In this document: one piece after another, positions 5,385 through 6,885 of the stretch
How positions within the stretch are numbered: position 1 is the stretch's first letter
Layout of the letters: every line of letters starts with the position of its first letter
NCBI GenBank assembly: GCA_018830205.1
Contig: JAHJSX010000036.1
Coordinates: 1 to 6,885, forward strand
DNA length: 6,885 nucleotides
DNA from: an archaeon
GTDB lineage: Archaea > Hydrothermarchaeota > Hydrothermarchaeia > Hydrothermarchaeales > Hydrothermarchaeaceae
Direction of reading: 5' to 3'
Translations under genes and position numbers: made by a program
The notes under the pieces: generated by a model
The model's input: the letters and a program-made list of their open reading frames with translations, nothing else
What the model was told of the DNA's origin: nothing
The model's database searches: none

Positions 5385-6689
5385 TTACAGTTTAGGGTTT
5401 ACCAAGATTAAAAAGCTTGTGAAAAAGAACAAAAACACAACCAGGTCGACAAGGCCTGTTTCAACTCCCACTAAAGTGTATGCAATAAGAAGCGAGAATA
5501 TCCCTGTAGCAATGGCTCCCTTTGTTCTTTTCATTGTGAAATACGCAAGCCCAACAACAAACCCAAGCGCGAGCGCAAACGCCATGATGCCGAGAATCCC
5601 AAAATCAAGCACAACAGTTCCAAAAAGCGTCGACGTCATTGAGATATCCTGCACCCCGTACATCCTTGCCACAATCGTCCTCGGGCCAAGGCGCGGGCCA
5701 GGAATTGTATGGAAGAATGATGAAAAGGTTGAAAGAAAGACTGTGCCGTGGTTTGCACCAAAAAGATAAAAGCGGTTCACGAGGCTGTCATAGATGCTTA
5801 GAGTCAGGCCCATCCTCTGCCCTATCACATCAAAAATCCCTACTGAACCCCCTTCCGCGATGGCCCTGTAATACCCTGCGATAGAAATTGAAAGCAGGGC
5901 AGCGAAAAATGAAAACAGCACCTCAATCGCTCCAATTAACCGTGAATAATACATTGCGATTGTGCATCCAAGAAGCGAGACTATTATCTGGGTCCTGTAT
6001 CCAAGAAGGGCAATTAAGAACGTTGTCCCAATGAGTATAAAAAGAGAGTAAATCCTTGCATCTTTTTGAGAGATTAACTTTTTCTCAAGCCTGTTTCCAA
6101 TGGCAGAAATCGCAAGTATGCCCCCTGGAACAAGTATCATGGCCAGCGTCGTGAGCGTTACGTTCAAGTATCTCTTTGCAGTCGGCTTGAGAAGAGGGAT
6201 TGCGCCTGCTTGGAACAGGTCATAAATAAGCGCCAGGACGCCAATGGAAATCAAGAATATTGCAATGCGCTCTGACTCTGACTCAAGCGCTATATTTTTT
6301 ATTTTCACTCTCTTTGCCAGCTTGACCCCAGCGCCAAAGAATAAAACACCCAGAAAAATCGAAAACATGGCCAAATTTGATGGCCGGTACGTGCTTATGC
6401 ATACAAACGCAAGGTAGACCAGCGGGAAGATGAACAGCGGGTTGAAAAGGTCCACGCTGCTTTTTAGGCCCACGTTGACCCGGTCAAAAGTGCCCCATAT
6501 TCGCGCAGGATAAAGTATAGGCATCTTTTTTGATACCAAAAACAGTTTTGACCTTAAAAACGCGTTTTCTAAAAAATTCGCAAAGCTTGCAGCGAAGGCC
6601 CCGGTCCTGCTTTTTTCAAGCGCGGTTATGAAGAATTTCACGAGGGATGCGAGTGCAGTTATAAACCTGCTCCCTGAAAATACATTCAT
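5385..6689 (-). CDS. Wzy-like polytopic membrane protein (putative O-antigen polymerase family), copy 1
   Basis: This 434-residue protein is largely hydrophobic, with about 10-12 predicted membrane segments from residue ~84 onward, preceded by a basic, weakly hydrophobic N-terminal stretch of ~80 residues. It resembles archaeal putative oligosaccharide repeat-unit polymerases (PF01901-like). Visible landmarks are the AGAIPLL motif (161-167), a GYRTQII segment (230-236), a long hydrophilic loop (~275-355) containing GPRLGPR (331-337), and TSTLFGTVVLDFGILG (352-367) followed by a GVETGLVDL segment (408-416). Such proteins are thought to join lipid-linked glycan units on the outer face of the membrane; that role is inferred from the family. 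A hydrophilic external loop with Arg residues fits Wzy or WaaL-type enzymes, so a ligase role is possible. The gene begins in a 4-nt overlap with the upstream gene and stops 1 nt before the glycosyltransferase. It shares its C-terminal pattern with the second polymerase-like gene at 3220-4419. Function confidence is moderate. Confidence 0.8.
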   Translation of the reverse strand: MNVFSGSRFITALASLVKFFITALEKSRTGAFAASFANFLENAFLRSKLFLVSKKMPILYPARIWGTFDRVNVGLKSSVDLFNPLFIFPLVYLAFVCISTYRPSNLAMFSIFLGVLFFGAGVKLAKRVKIKNIALESESERIAIFLISIGVLALIYDLFQAGAIPLLKPTAKRYLNVTLTTLAMILVPGGILAISAIGNRLEKKLISQKDARIYSLFILIGTTFLIALLGYRTQIIVSLLGCTIAMYYSRLIGAIEVLFSFFAALLSISIAGYYRAIAEGGSVGIFDVIGQRMGLTLSIYDSLVNRFYLFGANHGTVFLSTFSSFFHTIPGPRLGPRTIVARMYGVQDISMTSTLFGTVVLDFGILGIMAFALALGFVVGLAYFTMKRTKGAIATGIFSLLIAYTLVGVETGLVDLVVFLFFFTSFLILVNPKL

Positions 6690-6885
6690 TTCAAATCCTC
6701 GATGCTTGCAACGTGGAAATCTTCTCCAAGGTTTGGCATCGAAGCGTATCCAAGATGCACCTCAATTTTTCCAGTCTCAACACCGTCTGAGGAAATATCA
6801 ATCTTTTCAAGTTCAGTTAGCTCTGCAAGCTTTATCATGAATATTGCCTCATCGCTCGACGTCTGCACTATGCCGACATACTTGA
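6686..6885 (-). CDS. C-terminal part of an unrecognised protein (5' end outside window)
   Basis: The reading frame is open to the window edge and ends at a TGA at 6686-6688, giving about 65 visible residues. A GTG at 6866-6868 could in principle be a start, but the frame continues upstream of it without a stop (Lys-Tyr-Val-Gly-Ile precede it), so I treat this as the tail of a longer gene. The visible part is soluble, rich in Glu/Asp, with alternating hydrophobic residues (for example KIDISSDGVETGKIEVHLGY) that suggest a beta-rich domain, and it ends ASIEDLK. I do not recognise the family. It overlaps the next gene by 4 nt (ATGA), so it is the upstream member of the same operon and is probably translationally coupled to the polymerase-like gene. 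That link suggests, but does not show, a role in surface glycan synthesis. Confidence 0.7.
   Translation of the reverse strand, partial: KYVGIVQTSSDEAIFMIKLAELTELEKIDISSDGVETGKIEVHLGYASMPNLGEDFHVASIEDLK
6695..6700 (-). promoter_or_regulatory. Ribosome-binding site of the first Wzy-like gene
   Basis: The minus strand reads GAGGAT, with 7 nt between GAGG and the ATG at 6687-6689. It lies inside the last codons of the upstream gene and supports the ATG within the ATGA overlap as the real start. Confidence 0.6.

Noticed and set aside
1..6885. CRISPR array, tRNA, insertion sequence or defence system
   Set aside because: No regularly spaced direct repeats, cloverleaf, transposase motif or nuclease/helicase motif was found on either strand by eye.

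Overview
The window reads as archaeal DNA, most likely from a member of the Euryarchaeota in the broad sense; I cannot place it lower. The pointers are a dolichol-type (Alg7/AglH-like) sugar-phosphate transferase, two membrane proteins resembling the archaeal putative O-antigen polymerase family (PF01901), GGTGA/GAGG ribosome-binding sites, and a TATA box of archaeal type about 28 bp before an ATG with no leader. All eight genes lie on the minus strand, and almost every base is coding. No stretch over 300 bases lacks a gene. I see no tRNA, rRNA, CRISPR array, IS element or attachment site.

Reading in the direction of transcription (high to low coordinates): (1) the C-terminal end of an unrecognised gene cut by the window edge; (2) a Wzy-like polytopic membrane protein; (3) a GT4-family glycosyltransferase; (4) a second Wzy-like membrane protein, paralogous to the first; (5) a membrane-anchored seven-bladed WD40/PQQ-like propeller on a Pro/Thr stalk; (6) a polyprenyl/dolichyl-phosphate GlcNAc-1-phosphate transferase homologue; (7) a lipoprotein with a sulfite-oxidase-like molybdopterin domain. 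These seven have gaps of 28 nt or less, or overlap by 4 to 35 nt, and look like one operon whose promoter lies outside the window. (8) A two-CBS-domain protein follows after 62 nt with its own TATA promoter, probably giving a leaderless mRNA. A second TATA-like box at the low-coordinate edge may serve a gene outside the window.

The likely shared theme is a cell-surface glycan. The transferase would load the first sugar phosphate on a lipid carrier, the GT4 enzyme would extend it on the cytoplasmic face, and the two Wzy-like proteins would polymerise or transfer lipid-linked units outside. The propeller and the molybdopterin-domain lipoprotein are predicted to sit outside the membrane and may be clients or partners of this envelope system. 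No flippase or oligosaccharyltransferase is present in the window.

The most unusual points are: the transferase has Asp-Gly where the family has a conserved Asp-Asp; the molybdopterin-domain lipoprotein has no twin-arginine signal; the two polymerase-like paralogues flank one glycosyltransferase; and an imperfect palindrome covers the CBS gene's TATA box.
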